Origin: Chitinophaga pinensis
GTDB taxonomy: Bacteria; Bacteroidota; Bacteroidia; Flavobacteriales_D; Crocinitomicaceae
Assembly: GCA_943324565.2 (NCBI GenBank)
Contig: CALPMC020000008.1
Span: 1 to 50,773, forward strand
Length of the DNA stretch: 50,773 bases
Direction of reading: 5' to 3'
Shown here: piece by piece, positions 40,055 through 48,068 of the stretch
Numbering within the stretch: position 1 is the stretch's first letter
Layout of the letters: every line of letters begins with the position of its first letter
Notes under the pieces: model-generated
Database searches by the model: none
What the model was told of the DNA's origin: nothing
The model's input: the letters and a program-made list of their open reading frames with translations, nothing else
Program-made: the position numbers and the translations under genes

Positions 40055-40114
40055 AAGTGTGTTAAACAAATCACTTTATCTAAGTATCACTTATTTTTGG
40101 ACAAAAAATGAATT

Positions 40115-41185
40115 ATGGAAATGGTAAAAAATGTAGTTCCTTGGAGTATTAGAATTTTTATTTCAGCTTTGTTTTTGGTTTCGGCTTTCGCTAAAATTTA
40201 TCCCGACCCATCATTTTATTTTAGTATTACAAAATTTGAATACTCACAATTATATCCAATGGGTTTCAGTCCAGAATTGGCAGTTTACTTCTCTCGTGTT
40301 TTAATCGGGATTGAGTTTGCACTTGGCTTTTTATTACTTTTTCCTTTTAATCTCAAGAAAATCGTAATTCCAGCAACGATTATTATGTTGGCAGTATTTG
40401 CGATTCATCTTTCTATTGAAATAGTATCTGGAAATAATTCTGGAAATTGTGGTTGTTTTGGAAGTCTTTTACCAATGACGCCTCTTCAAGCTTTGATAAA
40501 AAATATTCTTTCCATAGGTCTTTTGGTTATTTTACTTCTAAAATTTTCCGATCGAATGCGTGTTAACAATAATTTTTTGGCAATTACAAACATAACTACT
40601 GCATGTGTCTTGTTTCTATTCATGTTGATTCCGATTCAAAAGAAAACAACAACCATGGCACCTGTAAGTGTTGAAACAGAAGAACCGGTAATTCCGAACA
40701 ATACTGATACCACAGAGGTTAAGACTAATGATGTCATTAATGACATGAATGCTACAGATGTCAAAATAGAAGAACCGAAAGGGCCTGCAAAAAAAGCTTC
40801 AGGTTACGCGAAGTATTTCCCTAAAATTGATGAAGGCAAAAAAATTCTTTGCTTTTTCGCTCCAACGTGTGAACATTGCATGCAAACTGGAAAAGATTTA
40901 ACAGAACTTAGAAAAGTAGATCCTACTTTTCCAGAAGTTCAAATTATTTTTATGGATGAAGCTCCTGAAGAAATTCCAGCGTTTTTTAAGTTTGCTGGCG
41001 CTGAATATAAACACATGGTGATGGATATTGTTGCTTTTTGGACAGCATTAGGGAATAATAAAGATACACCAGGAGTTGTTTATTTATGGAATGGAAATAC
41101 AATGAAATTCTACAATGGCACAGAAGGAAAAGATAAGTTTAATAAAGCTGAACTTAAAAAATTGGTTAAGAAGGAAAGCTATTAA
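40115..41185 (+). CDS. BT_3928-like MauE/DoxX membrane protein with thioredoxin-like domain
   Basis: 356 residues. The N-terminal half has four or five membrane segments (about 11-28, 58-78, 83-103, 125-143, 153-173) resembling DoxX/MauE, with a CGCFG motif (112-116) typical of MauE-like proteins. A linker rich in Val, Thr and Glu (about 181-225) leads to a thioredoxin-like domain with FFAPTCEHC (cysteines at 252 and 255), probably facing the periplasm. The arrangement suggests membrane-coupled thiol-disulfide exchange. It lies 60 bases after DUF1599 with a TATTTTTG element (40092-40099) before it. The function has not been proven. Confidence 0.82.
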   Translation: MEMVKNVVPWSIRIFISALFLVSAFAKIYPDPSFYFSITKFEYSQLYPMGFSPELAVYFSRVLIGIEFALGFLLLFPFNLKKIVIPATIIMLAVFAIHLSIEIVSGNNSGNCGCFGSLLPMTPLQALIKNILSIGLLVILLLKFSDRMRVNNNFLAITNITTACVLFLFMLIPIQKKTTTMAPVSVETEEPVIPNNTDTTEVKTNDVINDMNATDVKIEEPKGPAKKASGYAKYFPKIDEGKKILCFFAPTCEHCMQTGKDLTELRKVDPTFPEVQIIFMDEAPEEIPAFFKFAGAEYKHMVMDIVAFWTALGNNKDTPGVVYLWNGNTMKFYNGTEGKDKFNKAELKKLVKKESY

Positions 41186-41208
41186 ATCGAAAAGCATTAC
41201 TTTAGTGA

Positions 41209-41958
41209 ATGCGTAAAAAAATCCTTGCAGCCAATTGGAAAATGAATTTGCTTCACGATCAGGCAATTCAATTAATTAACGAATTTAACCGTGAAGTTGA
41301 ATTAACTAATCCAACAATTGAAGTGGTAGTTTTTAGCCCTTCGCTTTACCTTCATGAACTTTCTCAACAAACAAAATTCAAAATTGGAGCACAAAATTTT
41401 TACTTTGAGAAAAGTGGTGCGTTTACTGGTGAATTAAGTATTTCACAAGTTAAAAGTTGTGGAGCTGACTCCTTGCTGATTGGACATAGTGAAAGAAGAC
41501 AAATTTTCGGTGAATCAGATGAACTATTGAAAAGTAAAGTCAATGCTGCCGTTGAATCAAATATGAATTTTATCTTTTGTTGTGGCGAAGCATTGGAAAC
41601 ACGTGACGCAGAAAAACACATTGAATTCGTTGTCAATCAATTACAAACTTCTTTGTTTCATTTAGATGAAAAGCAAATTTCATCCTGTGCCATTGCTTAT
41701 GAACCAATCTGGGCTATAGGTACGGGGAGAACTGCATCAACTGAGCAAGCTGAACAAATGCATGCAGCTATTCGCGAATCCTTAATTTATGTTTACGGTG
41801 AAGAGATTGCAAATCAAGTTTCTATATTATATGGTGGTAGCTGTAATTCAAAAAACGCAGCGGAGTTATTCGCTTGTCCAAATGTTGACGGAGGACTAAT
41901 AGGTGGTGCTTCCTTACAAAGCGAAACGTTTAACCAAATAGCAAAAGCACTTATATGA
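41209..41958 (+). CDS. tpiA: Triosephosphate isomerase
   Basis: 249 residues. It interconverts dihydroxyacetone phosphate and glyceraldehyde-3-phosphate. Active-site residues are all in place: N9/K11 in AANWKMN, H93 in IGHSERRQ, and E165 in AYEPIWAIGTG. The phosphate loop YGGSCNSKNA and DGGLIGGASL close the protein. Its last bases overlap the prmA start (ATGA). Placement between a membrane thiol protein and prmA is the conserved Bacteroidota order rather than a glycolytic cluster. Confidence 0.97.
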   Translation: MRKKILAANWKMNLLHDQAIQLINEFNREVELTNPTIEVVVFSPSLYLHELSQQTKFKIGAQNFYFEKSGAFTGELSISQVKSCGADSLLIGHSERRQIFGESDELLKSKVNAAVESNMNFIFCCGEALETRDAEKHIEFVVNQLQTSLFHLDEKQISSCAIAYEPIWAIGTGRTASTEQAEQMHAAIRESLIYVYGEEIANQVSILYGGSCNSKNAAELFACPNVDGGLIGGASLQSETFNQIAKALI

Positions 41959-42800
41959 GCGATTATTACGAATATATTTTAGTTCCAAGTCCTTTTGAAC
42001 CTTGGAACGAAATTCTAACGGCTTATCTGGCTGATATAGGTTTTGAAAGTTTCGTGGATGAAGAGCCTGTTTTGAAAGCTTATATTCCAGAGGAATTAAG
42101 AAATGAGGAGCTAATAAATCAACTTTTGTTTACTACTTTGCATAATAAAGGCTTAACAAATCTAAAAGTTTCCAGTAATTCTATCGAGCAACAAAACTGG
42201 AATGCCGTTTGGGAATCCCAATTTGAGCCTGTTTTTGTTAATGAGCAATTATTGATTAAAGCACCTTTTCACACAAATATTGACTTTAATGGTATGATTG
42301 TTGAAATTGAACCTAAAATGTCTTTTGGAACGGGACACCATCAAACTACATTTTTAATGTGTGAAGAAATGATGGCGATGAAATTGAAAGATTTAGCGAT
42401 TTTGGATATGGGTGCTGGAACGGGTGTTCTGTCAATTCTAGCAGAAAAAATCGGAGCATCTTATGTTGAAGCAGTTGAAATTGAATCTTGGTCCGCTGAA
42501 AATTGTGCAGAAAATGCAATTAGAAATAATTGTACGAAGGTTGTTTCTTTATTTGGTGATTTTGATGTTGTAACGAATAATCAATTTGACGTCATTCTTG
42601 CGAACATAAATAAAAATGTACTAAAGTCTCATTTGTCTTTTTATGCTACAAAACTTAAAAACAAAGGCGAGTTGTTATTGAGTGGATTTTTCACAACGGA
42701 TAACGATGAATTAATTCTAGCAGCTAAAGAAGTTGGATTGATGTTTGTCAAAAGCAAAAACAAAGACAATTGGTCAATGTTGAAATTTATAAAGAATTAA
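41955..42800 (+). CDS. prmA: Ribosomal protein L11 methyltransferase
   Basis: 281 residues. It methylates lysine and N-terminal amino groups of ribosomal protein L11 using SAM. The N-terminal L11-binding domain contains WNAVWESQFEPVFVNEQLLIKAPFH. The catalytic domain has EIEPKMSFGTGHHQTTFLMCEEM, SAM-binding ILDMGAGTGVLSILAEKIGA, AVEIESWSAENCAENAIRNN and DVILANINKNVL (family NPxY-like position as NINK). The length is near the usual 290. Translation is coupled to tpiA, and the next gene starts 3 bases after its stop. Confidence 0.94.
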   Translation: MSDYYEYILVPSPFEPWNEILTAYLADIGFESFVDEEPVLKAYIPEELRNEELINQLLFTTLHNKGLTNLKVSSNSIEQQNWNAVWESQFEPVFVNEQLLIKAPFHTNIDFNGMIVEIEPKMSFGTGHHQTTFLMCEEMMAMKLKDLAILDMGAGTGVLSILAEKIGASYVEAVEIESWSAENCAENAIRNNCTKVVSLFGDFDVVTNNQFDVILANINKNVLKSHLSFYATKLKNKGELLLSGFFTTDNDELILAAKEVGLMFVKSKNKDNWSMLKFIKN

Positions 42801-42803
42801 ACT

Positions 42804-45800
42804 ATGAAATCAGTTATCCTACTACTTAGTATTTTTGCTATATTTTATTGCAATCAGATCAGTGCACAAGGTTTTACAAAAGAACGTGAAAAATTTATTA
42901 AAGAATGGCAGAAACTTGTTTCTGAGCCTGATGCAGTTTTCTTCTGCAAAGAAGTAATGTCTAAAATGTTAAAAGGTACAACGATAGATGATGGTCAATT
43001 TGCCAAAATCGTTGATAATTGTAATGCACTTCAAGGAAAAGAAGTTTCAGTTTATCCAGAATTATACCATTATTTAGCTGCTTCACTTTACCAAATTGAA
43101 AACAAATTTCCGTCCGTTTTTAATACTGAGTGGTATTCAATTTTAACAGGCTTACAAGCAAAAGATCCAGCGAAATTCACAGAGTTTTTGGATTTTTCTT
43201 ACGATTTATTTAAATACCAAGCATTTTACAAAGAAGATGGTTTCAGATGGTTTTTTGAGAAAGGAAACATGATATGGAATAATGATAAGAGACTGACAAT
43301 CAAATGTCAAGAAGGGAACTTGGTTTGTCGGGTTTACGATGGAAAACGAATAGCAGATAGCTCTATTGTCTATCGAACCTCTGGTGTATTAGATGTTTTC
43401 GGACAAAAATGGGAAGGAAAAGCTGGAGTTATCGATTGGCAAAAAGTGAAATTTGACAAAGAAAAAACCTACGCGAAAATTAGAGGCTATCGTTGTGATT
43501 TGAAATCTGCGCAAATTAAAGTAGATACAGTTGAATTGACAACACCGTATTTTACAACTCCTATTCTTGGCAAGCTAGCTGATAAAACGATTTTGGAAAT
43601 GAACGAAGGCGAAAGATCACCTCAATTTGTCTCTTTTGAAAAACGTCTAAAAATCCCTGATTTACGAGAAAATTTAGATTACGATGGTGGATTTACACTC
43701 GAAGGAGCTGATTTTATAGGTAAAGGAACAGAGGAGAAACCTGCCAAAATCATACTAAAAAGAGATAATAAACGATTAATTGAAGTTGCGTCTGTTGATT
43801 TTCAAATGGATCAAGCAAAAATTATCGCACGGAAATCATCTGTCAAATTATTTTATTCAAATGGCGATTCCTTATACATTAAAGAAGCATTTCTTTTCTT
43901 GGATGAAAACAAAAAAGAATTAAGTGTAACAGCAGCAAAAAAAGGATATGATATTGTGCCTTTTGAAGATTATTATTTTAATGTTTTCGTTAATGCACCA
44001 GTTTTTGTCTATAAGCTAAATACTCCTTTGGCTTATTTTACTTACGAAATTGCCACATCTCAAGAGCAAAAAGTTGCAAGTATTGTTTCACAAAATTATT
44101 ATGATCAAGCTGTTTATCAAAAGTTCAAAGGAATGGGAAATGCTCATCCATTTAATACAATTGCCAATAAATGTGAGTCAACTAAGAAGTATGATTTTAC
44201 TGAAGGGGATTTGGCAACGATGATGAATAAAACAATAACGCAAGCAAAACCTGAATTAGTTGATTTAGCAGCAGCGGGTTTTTTAACTTATAACTCTGTA
44301 AATAACCTTATTCATGTTGAAAAGAAGTTAATTAACTACGCAAAATCTGGAACTGGAGAGATGGATTTTGATAACATTGGGGTTGTTTCCGATTTAAGAC
44401 CACTGAAAAATACTTATTCTGAGCAAGAAATTGCAAACGATCCATATCTCCAAGAAATGAAAGAAGATTTTGAGAGAAAAACAACTAAACGTGAACGTAT
44501 TATAGCTTATGCTTTAATTGACATTGACAAAAGAACAATGCGTGTAAATGAAGTAGATGAGGTTCAAATTTCAATTGCGCAAAAAACAAATTTGTATCCA
44601 GATTCAAGCTTCATTATTTTAGAAAAAGATAGAAATATTCGTTTTTCAGGATGGTTAGCTGCTGGAAAATTGGAAGTTCATTCCTTTGATGCGGTCTTTG
44701 ATTACAAAGAGTTTAAAGTTTCTATACCTTCATCGGATTATGCATTCTTTCGGGTAAAACCTTTACGTAAAGAAGACGGAGTAGATTTAATTTCAATGGT
44801 AAGTGCATTGAGTTTTTTGAAGGGAGAAATTCAAATTGATAACAAAGATACTAAATCTGGAAAAATAGGAAAAAATGCTGAATTTCCACTTTTGAACTCA
44901 ACACAGGAAACGAAAGTTTTTTATAACGCAAAAGATGTTTTGAAAGGTGCTTATGATAGCACACGTTTTTATTATACAGTTCAACCATTTACTTTAGATA
45001 GCTTGGATAATTTTATTGAAAAGTCTTTTAGTTTAGTTGGTGAGTTAAATTCAGGTGGAATTTTCCCAAAAATCAAAGAGAACTTAAAAATCATGAATGA
45101 TTATTCGTTTGGTTTTTCAACTCAAGCTCCACCAGGTGGATATAGTTTTTATGGAACCGAGAGTAAGTATGAAAATAAAATTGTTTTGTCAAATAACGGC
45201 TTACAAGGTTCCGGAACAATTAATTTCTTGCATTCAACTTCAGTTTCAAATAAGTTAACATTCTTGCCTGATTCAGCAATTGGTATTGCCAAATTTACAA
45301 ATAAAGAGATTTCTTCTGGGGTTCTCTATCCGAGTGTCGTTTCTGAATCAGCATTTATTAATTATCAGCCGCGAAAAGAAATGTTGTTAGCTTCTTCTTT
45401 TAGAGAAGTTCCTTTAACAATGTTTAATGGTGAAACAGATTTAACGGGGACAGTTTCTATAGATAAAAAAGGAATGATTGGAAGTGGTTCGCTAAAGTTT
45501 AAGGAGGCAATTATGAAATCTAGCTTGTTTAATTTTACACACGATAATATAAATTCTCTAAATACTTCTTTTAATTTATTGAACAGATATGCTAAAATAG
45601 GGGAAGATCCTCTTGCTATTAAAGCCGAAAAACTTCAAGCTGATATCTCTTTTAAAGAAAGAAAAGGCATTTTTAATTCATCAAGCTCTAAATCAATTAA
45701 TTTTCCAGCAAATTTATATTACTGTGAAATGGATAAACTAGTATGGTTGATGGACGGTGAATCAATTGAGTTTGAGAAAAATAAAGTAGGAGAATCTAAT

Positions 45801-47402
45801 TTTGAGTCAAATGCCGGTCTTGTAAAAGATAATTTCTTCTCGCTTGTCAACACCCAAGATTCACTTCGGTTTAAATCATTAAGTGCAAAATATGATTTAA
45901 AAACACAAACCATTTCTTGTAGTAAAGTGGATTTCGTTAAGTCAGGAGATGCGTTACTATATCCTGATAGTATGAAAGTTAACATCAGAAAAGCGGGGAT
46001 TATGGATCCGTTTTCCAATGCGGTAATTATTGCAAATGCAGTTACGAAATATCACCGATTTGAAGATGCGAATGTGCAAATTACTTCAAGCAAATTATTT
46101 AACGGAAATGCTAAATATTTGTATTATGATCGGGATAGTGTTTTGACGAAAGTCCAATTATCAAACATTAAATCAAACGGAAAATATACAATCGGAATTG
46201 GGGAAATTTCTGAAGCAAGTAAATTTAAATTAAGTAACGAATTTGATTATTTCGGGAAAATTAATGTGATTTCAAAATTGCAAGGTGTAGTTTTAGACGG
46301 ACAAGCACGATTGGATCACAAATGTAAATATGAAAAATCTTGGATGTCATTCCAAGACACAATTATAGCTAAAAACATCCAAATTCCAATTGCAGAAAAT
46401 CCTGTTAATGCTAGAGGGGGAAAATTATCAAATGGTTTCCTTTGGAGAGATACTGAAAGAGCAGATAGTTTAAGAATTTATCCTTCATTTATGTCGAAGC
46501 AAGAAGGTGAATTAGATATCAGATTATTTAATTCATCTGGCTATATACAATTCAATGACAAAGCAAATGAATTTCAAATTGCTAGCAAAGATCGTTTGGA
46601 CAAAAAAGATTCTTTAACGAATATCCTTAAATTGCATCTTGGAACTTGTTCTGTTGGTGGAGAAGGAGATATAACACTTGGAATTAATTTGGGAGAAATG
46701 AAAACTGATTTATACGGTAAAATCGATTATGACCCAACTGAAAAGAAAACGACCATTGTAGCAAATGCTAAGGTGGATTTCACAATTTCAAAAGAAGTTA
46801 TTGAAGGTTTAGCCAATAAGTTGAAAGTTGTTGAAGAATTTCCAGAGCTAGATTTGAAAAACCCAAAGTATAATGTAAGAAACACACTTACTCATTGGTC
46901 TTCTAAAAAAACAATGGAAGATGTAATGCGAGATTTTGATGAGGAACGTTTGAAAAAAATGCCATCCACATTAGAAAATACATTTATTCTGACAGGTCTA
47001 GTTCTTGAATCCTATGGTTCTTCAAATGTAGGTGGTAGAAAAAGTGAGAAGGGTCTTATTTCTAAAGAATCAAAAATTGGTGTGATGGGAATGAATGGAA
47101 ATGCGGTCATGAAAGAAGTTGATTTTGATATGTTTTTTTTGCAAACGTTTACTAAAGAATCTGGTCAAGGTTTTTCATGGAATCTAACATTACCGGAAGA
47201 AAGAAAGTATTTTGTAAATTATTCAATGGATAAAAAAGTGGGCTCTTTGATGTTTTACACGAATGACGATATTTTCAATAAATCAATCATTGAAATTAAA
47301 CCCGATAAACGTAAATCGAAAAACTTTACCTTTGACATAGCAGAAGACGCGATTGGAAGTGCTCTTTATGCGAAATTTAAAGGGTATTTTTTATATAGAT
47401 AA
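42804..47402 (+). CDS. Very large exported protein of unknown function (1532 residues)
   Basis: A signal peptide of about 22 residues ends at NQISAQ. The N-terminal 130 residues are helical (REKFIKEWQKLVSEPDAVFFCKEVMSKML). From there the protein is almost wholly beta-rich, with repeated short modules of the form 'DSLYI', 'FYYTVQPF', 'LTGTVSIDKKGMIGSGSLKF' and 'GGEGDITLGINLGEMKTDLYGKIDYD'. I see no transmembrane segments, no T9SS C-terminal signal and no known catalytic motif. The repeated strand-turn-strand character may mean a long solenoid or bridge between membranes, which is inference. It sits between prmA and plsY with 3-base gaps, so it is firmly part of this operon. Confidence 0.82.
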   Translation: MKSVILLLSIFAIFYCNQISAQGFTKEREKFIKEWQKLVSEPDAVFFCKEVMSKMLKGTTIDDGQFAKIVDNCNALQGKEVSVYPELYHYLAASLYQIENKFPSVFNTEWYSILTGLQAKDPAKFTEFLDFSYDLFKYQAFYKEDGFRWFFEKGNMIWNNDKRLTIKCQEGNLVCRVYDGKRIADSSIVYRTSGVLDVFGQKWEGKAGVIDWQKVKFDKEKTYAKIRGYRCDLKSAQIKVDTVELTTPYFTTPILGKLADKTILEMNEGERSPQFVSFEKRLKIPDLRENLDYDGGFTLEGADFIGKGTEEKPAKIILKRDNKRLIEVASVDFQMDQAKIIARKSSVKLFYSNGDSLYIKEAFLFLDENKKELSVTAAKKGYDIVPFEDYYFNVFVNAPVFVYKLNTPLAYFTYEIATSQEQKVASIVSQNYYDQAVYQKFKGMGNAHPFNTIANKCESTKKYDFTEGDLATMMNKTITQAKPELVDLAAAGFLTYNSVNNLIHVEKKLINYAKSGTGEMDFDNIGVVSDLRPLKNTYSEQEIANDPYLQEMKEDFERKTTKRERIIAYALIDIDKRTMRVNEVDEVQISIAQKTNLYPDSSFIILEKDRNIRFSGWLAAGKLEVHSFDAVFDYKEFKVSIPSSDYAFFRVKPLRKEDGVDLISMVSALSFLKGEIQIDNKDTKSGKIGKNAEFPLLNSTQETKVFYNAKDVLKGAYDSTRFYYTVQPFTLDSLDNFIEKSFSLVGELNSGGIFPKIKENLKIMNDYSFGFSTQAPPGGYSFYGTESKYENKIVLSNNGLQGSGTINFLHSTSVSNKLTFLPDSAIGIAKFTNKEISSGVLYPSVVSESAFINYQPRKEMLLASSFREVPLTMFNGETDLTGTVSIDKKGMIGSGSLKFKEAIMKSSLFNFTHDNINSLNTSFNLLNRYAKIGEDPLAIKAEKLQADISFKERKGIFNSSSSKSINFPANLYYCEMDKLVWLMDGESIEFEKNKVGESNFESNAGLVKDNFFSLVNTQDSLRFKSLSAKYDLKTQTISCSKVDFVKSGDALLYPDSMKVNIRKAGIMDPFSNAVIIANAVTKYHRFEDANVQITSSKLFNGNAKYLYYDRDSVLTKVQLSNIKSNGKYTIGIGEISEASKFKLSNEFDYFGKINVISKLQGVVLDGQARLDHKCKYEKSWMSFQDTIIAKNIQIPIAENPVNARGGKLSNGFLWRDTERADSLRIYPSFMSKQEGELDIRLFNSSGYIQFNDKANEFQIASKDRLDKKDSLTNILKLHLGTCSVGGEGDITLGINLGEMKTDLYGKIDYDPTEKKTTIVANAKVDFTISKEVIEGLANKLKVVEEFPELDLKNPKYNVRNTLTHWSSKKTMEDVMRDFDEERLKKMPSTLENTFILTGLVLESYGSSNVGGRKSEKGLISKESKIGVMGMNGNAVMKEVDFDMFFLQTFTKESGQGFSWNLTLPEERKYFVNYSMDKKVGSLMFYTNDDIFNKSIIEIKPDKRKSKNFTFDIAEDAIGSALYAKFKGYFLYR

Positions 47403-47405
47403 AGC

Positions 47406-48035
47406 ATGCTAATTTTCACAAACGTAATAATTGCCTATTTAATTGGTTCGATTCCAACAGCATTTTGGATCGGGAAATATTTTAATGGAATCGATATTCG
47501 TGAGCATGGAAGCAAAAATGCTGGAGCAACAAACACTTTTCGCGTTTTAGGTAAAAAATCAGGTTGGTTTGTACTTATGGTTGATATTTTAAAAGGTGTT
47601 GCCGCGGCTACATTACCCTATTGGTTTCAAAGTCAGCTAATTGGTTTCAAAGATGAGTTGCTGATTATGCAATTAAGTGCTTCCTTCAGTGCTGTTTTTG
47701 GACATGTTTTTCCAATATTTGCCGGTTTCAGAGGAGGAAAAGGTGTAGCAACATCTTTAGGAATTGTAATTGGTCTTAATCCTTTGGCAGCCGCAATATG
47801 TCTTGTTGTCTTTTTGTCGGTTTTCATAACTTCTAAATACGTTTCTTTAGGCGCAATTACTGCTGCTTTAATTTTTCCAATAGTTAGTTATTTCGTTCTA
47901 AAAAACGATATCCGTATTATGATTATTTTCACGATTATTCTCTCTTTTTTAGTCATTATTGCGCATCGAAAAAATATCTACCGATTACTCAAAGGAGAGG
48001 AAAGTAAAATGAACCTTTTGAGAAAGAAAGCGTAA
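47406..48035 (+). CDS. plsY: Glycerol-3-phosphate acyltransferase PlsY
   Basis: 209 residues, integral membrane. It transfers acyl from acyl-phosphate to glycerol-3-phosphate, the first step of phospholipid synthesis. AYLIGSIPTAFWIGKYFNGIDIREHGSKNAGATNTFRVLGKK carries the three conserved PlsY stretches (SIPTA, GSKNAGATN). HVFPIFAGFRGGKGVATSLG is the second signature. About five membrane segments are visible. It follows the 1532-residue gene by 3 bases. No plsX lies nearby. Confidence 0.96.
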   Translation: MLIFTNVIIAYLIGSIPTAFWIGKYFNGIDIREHGSKNAGATNTFRVLGKKSGWFVLMVDILKGVAAATLPYWFQSQLIGFKDELLIMQLSASFSAVFGHVFPIFAGFRGGKGVATSLGIVIGLNPLAAAICLVVFLSVFITSKYVSLGAITAALIFPIVSYFVLKNDIRIMIIFTIILSFLVIIAHRKNIYRLLKGEESKMNLLRKKA

Positions 48036-48068
48036 TAATCTAAGTTCAAATAGAATTAATTGTACGTT

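Noticed and set aside
40108..40152. Short upstream frame (14 codons) overlapping the BT_3928-like start
   Set aside because: An attenuator peptide is possible, but with no conserved codons or hairpins nothing supports it.
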